Source: an uncultured Acetatifactor sp. (GTDB lineage Bacteria; Bacillota; Clostridia; Lachnospirales; Lachnospiraceae). From it: a stretch of DNA of 39,167 bases. The notes under the pieces were generated by a model that worked only from the letters and a program-made list of their open reading frames with translations, was not told the origin of the DNA and did not search any database. Below are positions 23,568 to 31,997 of the stretch, piece after piece. The stretch spans positions 1 through 39,167 of the forward strand of contig CAJUFO010000042.1 of NCBI GenBank assembly GCA_910585615.1, read 5' to 3'. Position 1 is the stretch's first letter, and every line of letters starts with the position of its first letter. Both the position numbers and the translations under genes were made by a program.

Positions 23568-25268
23568 ATGAAAAAGAAAGTAATTGCAGCATTGCTTGCC
23601 GCAACGATGGTTCTGGGCATGACGGCCTGCGGCGGTGGCGACACGCAGAGCTCCGCGCCCGCTGAATCCAGTGAGGAGAGCAGCGCGGAAGAGTCTTCCG
23701 AGTCTTCTGACGCTTCTGACGCGGGAGAAGAGGAGTCCTCTGCCGAGGAAGAGTCGGCAGGCGGCGAAGAGGCGGCCGGCGGGGATATCGACACCTCCGA
23801 GCATGTCGTCATCAACTACATGACCACAGGCGACGCGCCCTCTGGAGAAGCCAAGGAGCGTCTGGACGAGATGATGGCAGAGCTGAACGCGATCCTCACC
23901 GAGAAGGTGAACGCGGAGCTGGAAATCTACTACATTTCCTGGACGGATTATCTTTCCAACTACAACCTGACACTGGCCCGTATGGACGGCACCGTAGACC
24001 TGGTAGGCACCGCTTCCGACTGGCTGGATGCATGGCCGAACTCCAAGAACGGCGCTTTCATAGAGCTGTCCGAGGAGATGCTGCAGACCTATGCGCCCAA
24101 GACATGGGCCAGCATTCCCGCTGAGAACTGGGAGATGTGCAAATACAACGGTGAGATTTACCTGATTCCTGAGGACAATTACGCGCAGTGGACCAACCAC
24201 GGCTTCACCTATCGTCTGGACTGGGCGAAGGAAGCAGGATTGGCTGACGGCGTGCACAGCTGGGAGGACATGACCACCTACTTTAAGTGGGTGAAAGAGA
24301 ACAAGGCCGACATCACCCCCTGGGATTCCGACGGTACCCAGTATGCCACCATGGTGGGCGGCTGGATTTCTTCCCATTCCAACTATATCGCCATCGAGGG
24401 CATCAACTCCGGCGCTATGTGGGGCGGCACCAAGGACGATCCCTACACCATCTATTCTCCTTACATGACCGACACGGATTCCCTGGTGGAGTTCGCGAAG
24501 ATGATGAAGGAGTGGGACGAAATCGGTGTATGGAAGACCGACGTGCTGAACAACACCACATCCACCAACCGTGACGACTACCGCATCGGCAAGGTCGCCG
24601 CAGAGCAGCACCATACCCAGACCTGGACCGACCTGGTAAGCCATACCGAGGCCAACAAGATCTATCAGGAGGACGAGAAGGCTGAAAGCGGTTTCTTCTA
24701 CTTCGGCGAGGAGACCCAGAATGTAGTGGCCCTTTCCATCACCCACGGCGCAATGGCCGTGTCCGCAGGCAGCGCCAACCCTGAGAGGGCTCTGATGGTA
24801 TATGACCTGCTGAGGAACGATCCCGACTGCTATACCCTGTTCAACTATGGTATCAAGGGCGTGTCATGGGATACCAATGACGAGGGCCTGAGGGTCATCC
24901 CTGAAGGCTACAACAGCGACACCGACAACATCAACGGCATGACCAACTTCTGGTGGGGACGTAACGACGACCTGGAGGTAAGGGACGCTACCAGGGATTG
25001 GGACAAGATTGACGCTATGTACGCAGAGTACGACAAGATTAAGATTCCTTATCAGTACGGCCTGTTCGTGCCTGAGGTGGATTCCATCGAGGGACAGATT
25101 TCGAACATCAACGAGGTACACACCAACTACATGAAGCAGATCGCGTTCGGTAAGTACTCCGGAACCGCTGAGGAGATTGTAGCTGAGTACCAGGCTGCCC
25201 TGGAAGCCGCCGGCATCAATGAGGTCACAGAGGAGCTGCAGAGACAGATCAGCGAAGTGTATCAATAA
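23568..25268 (+). CDS. Extracellular sugar-binding lipoprotein
   Basis: A 566-residue solute-binding protein of the large LplA-like family 1 type. The lipoprotein signal MKKKVIAALLAATMVLGMTAC has C21 as the lipidated cysteine. A Ser/Glu/Ala-rich tether (about 25-72) spans the wall before the binding domain (about 80-560), which is rich in Trp and Tyr as expected for oligosaccharide ligands. AAATGGAGG lies upstream of the ATG. It follows the two permeases after a hairpin and ends the transporter unit at a strong terminator. The ligand is unknown, with beta-galactosides suggested by neighbouring GH35 and GH2. Confidence 0.92.
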   Translation: MKKKVIAALLAATMVLGMTACGGGDTQSSAPAESSEESSAEESSESSDASDAGEEESSAEEESAGGEEAAGGDIDTSEHVVINYMTTGDAPSGEAKERLDEMMAELNAILTEKVNAELEIYYISWTDYLSNYNLTLARMDGTVDLVGTASDWLDAWPNSKNGAFIELSEEMLQTYAPKTWASIPAENWEMCKYNGEIYLIPEDNYAQWTNHGFTYRLDWAKEAGLADGVHSWEDMTTYFKWVKENKADITPWDSDGTQYATMVGGWISSHSNYIAIEGINSGAMWGGTKDDPYTIYSPYMTDTDSLVEFAKMMKEWDEIGVWKTDVLNNTTSTNRDDYRIGKVAAEQHHTQTWTDLVSHTEANKIYQEDEKAESGFFYFGEETQNVVALSITHGAMAVSAGSANPERALMVYDLLRNDPDCYTLFNYGIKGVSWDTNDEGLRVIPEGYNSDTDNINGMTNFWWGRNDDLEVRDATRDWDKIDAMYAEYDKIKIPYQYGLFVPEVDSIEGQISNINEVHTNYMKQIAFGKYSGTAEEIVAEYQAALEAAGINEVTEELQRQISEVYQ

Positions 25269-25337
25269 GCCGGATATGCTGAAAGCAGAGGGGATTCCTC
25301 TGCCAAAGCCGGAACGGAATGCAAAATGTACATGGGA

Positions 25338-25376
25338 GGGAGCGCCGAAGCCGAGAGGGGGAGGTGCTCCCTTTTT
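25338..25376 (+). terminator. Intrinsic terminator of the transporter operon
   Basis: gggagcgcc (25338-25346) pairs with ggtgctccc (25363-25371), then TTTTT. A second small hairpin, gcagagg/cctctgc (25285-25303), lies just before it. Confidence 0.85.
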
Positions 25377-25403
25377 GGCGAACATGTAGCAAAGTCCCTG
25401 TTC

Positions 25404-25432
25404 TTGTCATTTCTGCCATGATATGGTATACT
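25404..25432 (+). promoter_or_regulatory. Sigma-A promoter of the GH35 gene
   Basis: TTGTCA (25404-25409), a 17-bp spacer and TATACT (25427-25432), 84 bp before the ATG. The GH35 gene therefore has its own promoter separate from the transporter. Confidence 0.75.
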
Positions 25433-25437
25433 TCATT

Positions 25438-25451
25438 TGAAACCGGTATCA
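25438..25451 (+). promoter_or_regulatory. LacI/CcpA-type operator at the GH35 promoter
   Basis: TGAAACCGGTATCA, one mismatch to TGNAANCGNTTNCA, starting 5 bp after the -10 box and so covering the transcription start. Confidence 0.65.
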
Positions 25452-25515
25452 GCAAGTATCTGTTTTAAAAGAGGTACTATGAAGTTATAAGATTGCGATG
25501 GAATGAGAGGTTATT

Positions 25516-27261
25516 ATGAGCACATTTGAAATCAGGGACAATTTCTATCTGGACGGAGAGCCCGTCCGGATCATCTCCGGTGCGGTGCACTATTTCCGGA
25601 TCGTGCCGCAGTACTGGCGGGACAGGCTGGAGAAGCTTAAGAGTATGGGCTGCAACACGGTGGAGACCTACATCCCCTGGAACATGCACGAGCAGGAGAA
25701 GGGGCAGTTTCGCTTCCAGGGGATGCTGGACATCGAGGGATTCATCCGGCTGGCCCGGGAGCTGGGCCTGTATGTGATCGTCAGGCCCTCCCCCTACATC
25801 TGCGCGGAGTGGGAGTTCGGCGGTCTGCCCGCCTGGCTGCTCCGAGAGGACGGCATGCGGCTGCGGGTGAGCTATGGCCCCTTCCTGCGGCATGTGGAGG
25901 AGTATTACAAGGTGCTGCTCCCGAAGCTCACCCCCTGGCAGTGCACCAAGGGAGGCCCCGTCATCCTGATGCAGGTGGAGAACGAGTACGGCTATTACGC
26001 CAATGACCGCGGCTACCTGGAGGAAATCAGGAAGCTGATGCGCCGGGGCGGCGTGGAGGTGCCTTTGGTGACATCGGACGGCCCTTTCCCGGAGAGCCTG
26101 AACGGAGGGAAGCTTCCGGGCGCCTTGCCCACAGGGAACTTCGGCTCCAGGACCGAGGAGCGCTTCGGGACGCTGCGCCAGTACACGGAGGGCGGGCCTC
26201 TGATGTGTACGGAGTTCTGGGTGGGCTGGTTCGACCACTGGGGCAACGGGGGCCACATGCGGGGCAACCTGGAGGAGAGCGTAAAGGATCTGGACAAGAT
26301 GCTGGAGCTGGGCCATGTGAACATCTACATGTTCGAGGGCGGCACCAATTTCGGCTTCATGAACGGCTCCAACTATTATGACGAGCTGACCCCGGACGTG
26401 ACCTCCTACGACTATGACGCGGTGCTCACGGAGGACGGACAGATTACGGAAAAATACCGCCGCTACCGGGAAGTCATCGGGAAATACGCTGTGCTGCCGG
26501 AGATGGAGTTCTCCACGGAAATCCGCAGGAAATCATACGGTACGCTGGAGGCCTGCGAAAAGGTGAGCCTGGTGTCCACTTTGGACAGCATCAGCAAAGG
26601 GACGGAGAGCGTCTGGCCCCAGTCCATGGAGCGTCTGGGCCAGAACTACGGCTACATCCTTTACCGTACCACGCTGCACACGGAGGAGAACCTGGAAAAA
26701 ATCAGGCTCTGGGGTGCAAACGACAGGGCGGACATCCTGCTGGACGATAAGCTTGTAGCCACATTGTACGACAGGGAGCTTCTGAAGGAGCGGGAGCTGA
26801 ACCTGCCCGCCCGGCGGGATGCCAGGCTGGACATCCTCATGGAGAACATGGGCCGGGTGAACTTCGGCCCCTATATGGAGCGCCAGCGCAAGGGCATCGA
26901 TCAGTGCGTGCAGATCAACGGGCATATGCACAACCACTGGGTGCAGTATCCGCTGCCCCTGGACAATGTGGACAAGGTGGACTTTGACCGGGAGTATCTG
27001 CCCGGCACGCCGGCGTTCTACCGTTTCGTCTTCAATGTGGAGGAGATTGGGGACACCTTCCTTGACTTCGAAGGATGGGGGAAGGGCTGCGCCTTCGTGA
27101 ACGGATTTAATATAGGAAGATTCTGGGAGATAGGGCCCCAGAAGCGGCTCTACATCCCCGGCCCCCTGCTGAGAGAAGGGGAGAACGAAATCATCCTCTT
27201 CGAGACGGAGGGGAAGGCCCCGGGCACCATCGCGCTGCAAGGCGAGCCGGACATAGGATAG
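25516..27261 (+). CDS. GH35 beta-galactosidase
   Basis: A 581-residue cytoplasmic enzyme that removes terminal beta-galactose, retaining mechanism. The N-terminal TIM barrel (about 1-330) carries the acid/base E157 in MQVENEYGYY and the nucleophile E233 in MCTEFWVGWFDHWG. The signature segment RPSPYICAEWEFGGLPAWL is at about 95-113. Two C-terminal beta domains follow, including the family-typical GKGCAFVNGFNIGRFWEIGPQ. No signal peptide, so it acts on imported oligosaccharides. The start ATG follows GAGAGG. It is controlled by its own promoter with a LacI/CcpA-type operator and is followed by a bidirectional terminator. Confidence 0.96.
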   Translation: MSTFEIRDNFYLDGEPVRIISGAVHYFRIVPQYWRDRLEKLKSMGCNTVETYIPWNMHEQEKGQFRFQGMLDIEGFIRLARELGLYVIVRPSPYICAEWEFGGLPAWLLREDGMRLRVSYGPFLRHVEEYYKVLLPKLTPWQCTKGGPVILMQVENEYGYYANDRGYLEEIRKLMRRGGVEVPLVTSDGPFPESLNGGKLPGALPTGNFGSRTEERFGTLRQYTEGGPLMCTEFWVGWFDHWGNGGHMRGNLEESVKDLDKMLELGHVNIYMFEGGTNFGFMNGSNYYDELTPDVTSYDYDAVLTEDGQITEKYRRYREVIGKYAVLPEMEFSTEIRRKSYGTLEACEKVSLVSTLDSISKGTESVWPQSMERLGQNYGYILYRTTLHTEENLEKIRLWGANDRADILLDDKLVATLYDRELLKERELNLPARRDARLDILMENMGRVNFGPYMERQRKGIDQCVQINGHMHNHWVQYPLPLDNVDKVDFDREYLPGTPAFYRFVFNVEEIGDTFLDFEGWGKGCAFVNGFNIGRFWEIGPQKRLYIPGPLLREGENEIILFETEGKAPGTIALQGEPDIG

Positions 27262-27390
27262 GGCTGTGGATTTCCCGGGGACTCTGTTCATCCCATGTTG
27301 AATCAGTCGGACATGGGATGGCGCACAGGCCTGCCCGCCATGGGGTTCCTCCGCGGGCCCCGGGCGCGGCAGACCGGATGCCGATAATAG

Positions 27391-27428
27391 AAAACGGTGC
27401 GATCCTCTTGCGGGATTGCACCGTTTTT
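27391..27428. terminator. Bidirectional terminator between GH35 and a convergent gene
   Basis: aaaacggtgc (27391-27400) pairs with gcaccgtttt (27418-27427), with atcc/ggat extending the stem inside. T-rich on both strands. A further perfect 10-bp hairpin, catcccatgt/acatgggatg (27289-27320), lies upstream without a T-tract. Confidence 0.85.
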
Positions 27429-27450
27429 CTCGTTCCTTGATGCTCCAACC

Positions 27451-27924
27451 CTATTTCAGCGGCTTCGCCCCCGCCTTCTCCTGGGCGGCCTCCAGGGCCC
27501 TGCGGAAACGGCTCTTCTTCTTAGGGGGAGCCATCTCCACCTTGCCGTGGAGCCCACGGACGCTGAGCACGTAGAGGCCGCTGACCACGGCCTTGACTTC
27601 CTTCTTCACGGGCACGGAATCGAAGATTTTCTCATCGCAGATCAGGGACATGATCTGGGGCCCCACCTTGACCTTGACGATGGGGAGCTTGGAGCGGCGC
27701 ATGAGCTTCGGTGTCTGGTCTAAGACCATCTGGGGCAGCCCCGCGTCCTTGAGCCGCATCCGTTTCTTGTCGATGATCAGCATCGAGACGGTCTGCTTGT
27801 TGGCCTCCAGCATCTCCTGCTGTTCGGCCTGCTTCTTCTGGGCTTTCCTTCCGAGGAAATACAGCACGGCGATTAGCGCGGCCAGCACCGCGACCACAAT
27901 CAATACAATTATCCATGGGTTCAT
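27451..27924 (-). CDS. Membrane-anchored protein of unknown function
   Basis: A 157-residue protein. One N-terminal membrane segment (PWIIVLIVVAVLAALIAVLYFLG) is followed by a basic, Gln-rich helix (RKAQKKQAEQQEMLEANKQ), a mixed alpha/beta region (VSMLIIDKKRMRLKDAG to VGPQIMSLICDEKIFDSVPVKKEVKAVVSGLYVLSVRG) and a basic C-terminus. The topology suggests an anchored cytoplasmic domain. No named domain is recognised. AGGAGG lies 8-9 bases before the ATG at 27924, favoured over a TTG two codons upstream. The gene is convergent with GH35, and its upstream side meets a MITE-like element. Confidence 0.75.
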   Translation of the reverse strand: MNPWIIVLIVVAVLAALIAVLYFLGRKAQKKQAEQQEMLEANKQTVSMLIIDKKRMRLKDAGLPQMVLDQTPKLMRRSKLPIVKVKVGPQIMSLICDEKIFDSVPVKKEVKAVVSGLYVLSVRGLHGKVEMAPPKKKSRFRRALEAAQEKAGAKPLK

Positions 27925-27951
27925 AAACAATGGGCCTCCTTGCGTAAGATT

Positions 27952-28110
27952 GTCTTTTTGTTACTGCTCACGGCTTCGCCGCTCACAGCAACATGATGCA
28001 CACAAAATGAGCAAAGTACGCTCATTTTGGCGCTTGCTGTCTCGTGATTTTCGTGCATAATGCGCACGAAAACACTTCGCGGAGGCACCTGTGAACAGTA
28101 ACGTCTTTTT
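27952..28110. mobile_element. MITE-like element with 8-bp target duplication
   Basis: A 143-bp element (27960-28102) is bounded by 12-bp terminal inverted repeats, gttactgctcac at the left and gtgaacagtaac at the right (11 of 12 match). It is flanked by identical gtcttttt at 27952-27959 and 28103-28110. Inside are hairpins cggc/gccg with a TTC loop, aaaatgagc/gctcatttt (27997-28027 area) and ttttcgtgc/gcacgaaaa. It has no coding capacity. It must be mobilised, if at all, by a transposase elsewhere. It lies 30 bp upstream of the asnS promoter. Confidence 0.75.
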
Positions 28111-28140
28111 GTCTGTTTTTCATTTTAGCACAGATAGCTA

Positions 28141-28169
28141 TGGATAAGCAACTAAATATGTGGTATAAT
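28141..28169 (+). promoter_or_regulatory. Promoter of asnS
   Basis: TGGATA (28141-28146), a 17-bp spacer and a perfect TATAAT (28164-28169), about 64 bp before the asnS ATG. The short leader has no T-box or other riboswitch signature. Confidence 0.65.
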
Positions 28170-28232
28170 TCAAAATTAAAGCGATAAAATGAATAGCGCG
28201 CAGGATGCGGAGCGCGCGGAAATGGGGAAACT

Positions 28233-29624
28233 ATGGAATTGACAGACATCAAGGAGCTATACCGTAACCGCGGGGAGTACATCGGCAGGGAAGTGACCAT
28301 CGGAGGATGGGTCAGGAGCAACCGGGATTCCAAGAATTTCGGCTTCCTGATGATTAATGACGGAACCTTTTTCGAGCAGCTGCAGGTGGTGTACGGGGAG
28401 GCCCTGGACAACTTCGGGGAAATCTGCAAGGTGAACGTGGGCGCGGCCCTGATTGTCAGGGGCACCATCGTGGAGACGCCGAATGCCAAGCAGCCCTTTG
28501 AGATGCAGGCGGCGGAGGTGACGGTGGAGGGGCCGTCCTCGGCGGACTATCCCCTGCAGAAGAAGCGCCATACCTTCGAATACCTGCGCACCATCTCCCA
28601 TCTGCGCCCCAGGACCAACACCTTCCAGGCGGTGTTCCGGGTGCGCTCTTTGATTGCTTACGCCATCCACAGCTTCTTCATGGAGCGGGGCTTCGTGTAC
28701 GTGCACACGCCCCTGATTACGGGCAGCGACTGCGAGGGCGCGGGGGAGATGTTCCAGGTGACCACTATGGATTTGAATGACATCCCGAAGACTGCGGAAG
28801 GCAAGGTGGACTTCTCCCAGGATTTCTTCGGCAAGCCCACCAACCTTACGGTCAGCGGCCAACTAAACGGCGAGACGTTCGCTCTTGCATTCAAAAACAT
28901 ATATACCTTCGGCCCCACCTTCCGGGCGGAGAATTCCAACACCACCCGCCACGCGGCGGAGTTCTGGATGATCGAGCCGGAGATGGCCTTCGCCGACTTG
29001 AAGGACGACATGCTGCTGGCGGAGAGCATGCTGAAGTACATCATCCGGTTTGTGTGTGAGAACGCGCCGGAGGAGATGGCTTTCTTCAACCAGTTTGTGG
29101 ACAAGGGGCTGTTGGAGCGCCTTAGATCTGTGGCGAGCTCCGATTTCGCCCATGTGACCTACACCGAGGCCATCGATATCCTGTCGAAGCACAATGAGGC
29201 CTTCGACTACAAGGTGAGCTGGGGGTGCGATTTGCAGACGGAGCACGAGCGGTACCTCACCGAGGAGGTGTTCAAGCGCCCTGTGTTCGTGACGGACTAT
29301 CCCAAGGAAATCAAGGCTTTCTATATGAAGCTCAACGAGGACGGGAAGACCGTGGCGGCCATGGACTGCCTGGTGCCCGGCATCGGGGAGATCATCGGCG
29401 GCAGCCAGAGGGAGGACAAGCTGGAGCTCCTGGAGCGGCGCATGGAGGAGCTGGGGCTGAACAAGGAGGATTACGGCTTCTATCTGGATCTGCGGAGGTT
29501 CGGCTCCGTGCGGCACGCGGGCTTCGGCCTGGGCTTCGAGCGCTGCGTCATGTACCTCACGGGCATGGGGAACATCCGGGACGTAGTGCCCTTCCCCAGG
29601 ACAGTGAAGAACTGCGATTTGTAG
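28233..29624 (+). CDS. asnS: Asparaginyl-tRNA synthetase
   Basis: Class IIb synthetase of 463 residues that charges tRNA-Asn in the cytoplasm. The N-terminal OB-fold anticodon-binding domain (about 15-105, VTIGGWVRSNRDSKNFGFLMINDG) is followed by the catalytic core. Motif 2 region is GPTFRAENSNTTRHAAEFWMIEPEMAF, and motif 3 is GFGLGFERCVMYLTGMGNIRDVVPFPR near the C-terminus. The length is normal. The ribosome site is modest (GGGGAA). It is monocistronic with its own promoter just after the MITE-like element. Confidence 0.97.
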   Translation: MELTDIKELYRNRGEYIGREVTIGGWVRSNRDSKNFGFLMINDGTFFEQLQVVYGEALDNFGEICKVNVGAALIVRGTIVETPNAKQPFEMQAAEVTVEGPSSADYPLQKKRHTFEYLRTISHLRPRTNTFQAVFRVRSLIAYAIHSFFMERGFVYVHTPLITGSDCEGAGEMFQVTTMDLNDIPKTAEGKVDFSQDFFGKPTNLTVSGQLNGETFALAFKNIYTFGPTFRAENSNTTRHAAEFWMIEPEMAFADLKDDMLLAESMLKYIIRFVCENAPEEMAFFNQFVDKGLLERLRSVASSDFAHVTYTEAIDILSKHNEAFDYKVSWGCDLQTEHERYLTEEVFKRPVFVTDYPKEIKAFYMKLNEDGKTVAAMDCLVPGIGEIIGGSQREDKLELLERRMEELGLNKEDYGFYLDLRRFGSVRHAGFGLGFERCVMYLTGMGNIRDVVPFPRTVKNCDL

Positions 29625-29650
29625 TTTATGGTTTCTTAATTTTTTAAGGG

Positions 29651-29679
29651 ATGAAAATTCCCCGAAAGTATGGTATGCT
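29651..29679 (+). promoter_or_regulatory. Promoter abutting the NlpC/P60 start codon
   Basis: ATGAAA (29651-29656, 4 of 6 to TTGACA), a 17-bp spacer and TATGCT (29674-29679). A start 7 bases after the -10 box falls on the A of the ATG at 29686, so the transcript may be leaderless. Confidence 0.4.
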
Positions 29680-29685
29680 TGATCC

Positions 29686-31026
29686 ATGAGAAAAAAATAT
29701 AAAATATTCCTTAACTTCATAATGACGACAGGACTGGCAGCGGTGCTGATTGCTTCAGGGCTCTCCCAGTCCCTGACGGCGGAGGCCACCAACGCGGGGG
29801 AGGTGCAGGGCCAGATTGACCAGCACACCAATGAACTGAACAATGCCAACCAGCGGGTGGTGGCCCTGGAGACAGAGCAGGAGATTCTTCAGGAGCAGAT
29901 TGACGACTTCAACGCGGAGCTTGCCAACACCATGGCAAGTATCGGTGCCATGGAAGATGAGCTGGCCGCCAAGGAGGCGGAGCTTACTGTCAAGGAGGGA
30001 GAAATCGCCGCCAAGGAAGAGGAAATCGAGCGGAAGAAGCAGGAAATCGAGCAGACCCAGGCAGAGTATGAGGCCGCTGTGGCCAGGGAGGAGGCCCAGC
30101 GGGAGAATATGGCGGTCTGCGCCCGGATGATGTACGAGCGGGGGGAGGAATCCTACATGGACGCCCTGCTGGAGGGCAAGGGCCTGTCGGACATCCTGAA
30201 CCGGATGGATCAGGTGGAGAAGGTGTACCAGTACGAGAACACAGTGCTGGAGGATTATATCACGGTGAAGAACCAGGTGCACGATCTCTGGGACCGGTTG
30301 GTGGCGGAGAAGGCCGACCTGGAGGAGGACAAGGTGCAGCTGGAGACGGACAGGGAACAGCTGGCCTCGGCCAAGCAGCAATTGGAATCGGACAAGGCGC
30401 AGCTTCAGCAGCAGAAGTCCTATCTGGACGGCATGCTGGCACAGAAGAAGCGGGAATCCGCCAACTATGAGGAGGAAATCAGACAGGCCAAGGCGGCCGC
30501 GGCTACAGCCAAGCAGCTTTTGAAGCAGGATCAGGAGAGGCTTCGGCAGCTCCAGAGCAATAATGGCGGCACGGCAGGGAATGGCAGCGGCACAGGGGCT
30601 TCCACGGGGGGCGCTTCATCCGGCGGTTCCGGAGGCGGCACGTCCGCCCCGCCTCCGTCCACGGGCTCCGGCACAGGACAGCAGATAGCCGATTACGCCT
30701 GCCAGTTCGTGGGCAACCCCTACGTGATGGGTGGCACCAGCCTGACGGGAGGGGCGGACTGTTCGGGCTTCGTCTACCGTGTCTATGCGGACTTCGGCTA
30801 TAGCCTGCCCAGGACGTCCTACCAGCAGGAGACCGCCGGCGTGGGGGTGAGCTATGAGAGCGCCCAGCCCGGGGACATCATCTGCTATACCGGGCATGTG
30901 GGGATTTATATCGGGAACGGGCAGATCGTACATGCCAGCAACAGTGCCCCATACCCAGCAGGCGGCATCAAGATTAGCAACGCTACATATAGGTCCATCG
31001 TGGCGGTGCGCAGAATCGTGAATTAG
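29686..31026 (+). CDS. Secreted NlpC/P60 peptidoglycan hydrolase with coiled coil
   Basis: A 446-residue exported hydrolase of the PcsB/CwlO type that cuts peptidoglycan stem peptides. The signal peptide is about residues 1-34 (MTTGLAAVLIASGLSQSLTAEA). A long coiled coil follows (about 38-285), then a Gly/Ser-rich linker (about 290-325) and a C-terminal NlpC/P60 domain with C359 in GADCSGFVYR and H404 in YTGHVGIYIG. Coiled-coil members are usually activated by FtsEX at the septum or side wall. No ribosome-binding site precedes the ATG, and a promoter ends 6 bases before it. The next ATG (29722) also lacks one. Confidence 0.92.
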   Translation: MRKKYKIFLNFIMTTGLAAVLIASGLSQSLTAEATNAGEVQGQIDQHTNELNNANQRVVALETEQEILQEQIDDFNAELANTMASIGAMEDELAAKEAELTVKEGEIAAKEEEIERKKQEIEQTQAEYEAAVAREEAQRENMAVCARMMYERGEESYMDALLEGKGLSDILNRMDQVEKVYQYENTVLEDYITVKNQVHDLWDRLVAEKADLEEDKVQLETDREQLASAKQQLESDKAQLQQQKSYLDGMLAQKKRESANYEEEIRQAKAAAATAKQLLKQDQERLRQLQSNNGGTAGNGSGTGASTGGASSGGSGGGTSAPPPSTGSGTGQQIADYACQFVGNPYVMGGTSLTGGADCSGFVYRVYADFGYSLPRTSYQQETAGVGVSYESAQPGDIICYTGHVGIYIGNGQIVHASNSAPYPAGGIKISNATYRSIVAVRRIVN

Positions 31027-31137
31027 AAAATGCAAATGAGGAAGCGTAAATAAGAAAACGAAGGACCGAACAAGACTGATGAGAAGGACTCCTGCAGGCG
31101 GGACGGTTCCCGCGGGTAGGATGGGACAGGAGCCGAG

Positions 31138-31911
31138 ATGGAGAGAGAGGAAATCGAGGAATCATTACGGCATATTTCCGGCAGGACCAGCATATACTAC
31201 AGGAACCTGGTCACCGGCGCTACAATCGGCATCCGGGAGGAACTTCCCATGATGGCGGCCAGCGTCATCAAGATTCCCATCCTGGTGGAAGCCTTCCACC
31301 AGATTCGGACGGGCGAACATACAAAGAATGAGATATATGTGCTGCAGGAGGGAGATAAAAGGCCCTCCTGCGGCTGTTTGAACCGGATGCACGCAGGGCT
31401 TTCTGTGACATACGAGGATTTGTGCAACCTGATGATCATCCTGAGCGACAATTCCGCCACCAACATCCTGATCAAGCTTTTGGGAGGCATGGACAGGATC
31501 AACGAGGATTTGCGGGAAATGGGCTATGAGACCCTGCAGGTGAACAGGCTGCTCTTCGACAGGGAGGCTTCCGAGAGGGGTATCCAGAACTATGTGTCTG
31601 CGGCGGAGATTGGGGACATGCTGGAGCGGATGTATCGGGGCAATCTGATAGATGTGGAATCTTCCGGGGATATGCTGGATATATTAAAGGAGCAGAGGTT
31701 GAACGGGAAGTTCCCCTTCCGGTTCCGGGGCCGGATTCCCATAGCCCACAAGACCGGGGAGGACGACGGCATCACCCATGATGTGGGCATCTTCTATGCG
31801 GAGGAGCCCTTTGTGCTGTGCTGCCTGGGGAATGAGACGGACTGCCTGGCCTTTGACCGGTTCATGCAGGATTTGGCCTGGCGGTTCTATGAGGAAAGGA
31901 CAAAACAGTAG
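31138..31911 (+). CDS. Beta-lactamase-like serine hydrolase without signal peptide
   Basis: A 257-residue protein of the class A beta-lactamase/DD-peptidase fold. The three active-site motifs are S42-V-I-K45, S103-D-N105 and K205-T-G207 (HKTGE). The omega-loop general base ExxxN of true class A beta-lactamases is not evident (the equivalent stretch reads ETLQVNRLLFDREAS), so antibiotic hydrolysis is unlikely; a peptidase or esterase role is more probable. There is no signal peptide or membrane segment, so it should be cytoplasmic, which is unusual for the family. CAGGAG precedes the ATG. A YkfC-like endopeptidase gene follows 86 bp downstream. Confidence 0.85.
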   Translation: MEREEIEESLRHISGRTSIYYRNLVTGATIGIREELPMMAASVIKIPILVEAFHQIRTGEHTKNEIYVLQEGDKRPSCGCLNRMHAGLSVTYEDLCNLMIILSDNSATNILIKLLGGMDRINEDLREMGYETLQVNRLLFDREASERGIQNYVSAAEIGDMLERMYRGNLIDVESSGDMLDILKEQRLNGKFPFRFRGRIPIAHKTGEDDGITHDVGIFYAEEPFVLCCLGNETDCLAFDRFMQDLAWRFYEERTKQ

Positions 31912-31997
31912 AATCGGCCAAGGCAGCCTGCCGATAGGTGGAAATAAGCCGCAGAAGGCCACGAAATGAGAGCCTGGGCGGCAGAAGGCGAGGAGAC

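Noticed and set aside
28170..28232. T-box riboswitch for asnS
   Set aside because: The leader is only about 60 nt and has no T-box core sequence, specifier arm or antiterminator.
31138..31911. Antibiotic-resistance class A beta-lactamase
   Set aside because: No export signal and no omega-loop ExxxN general base, so a peptidase or esterase role is more likely.
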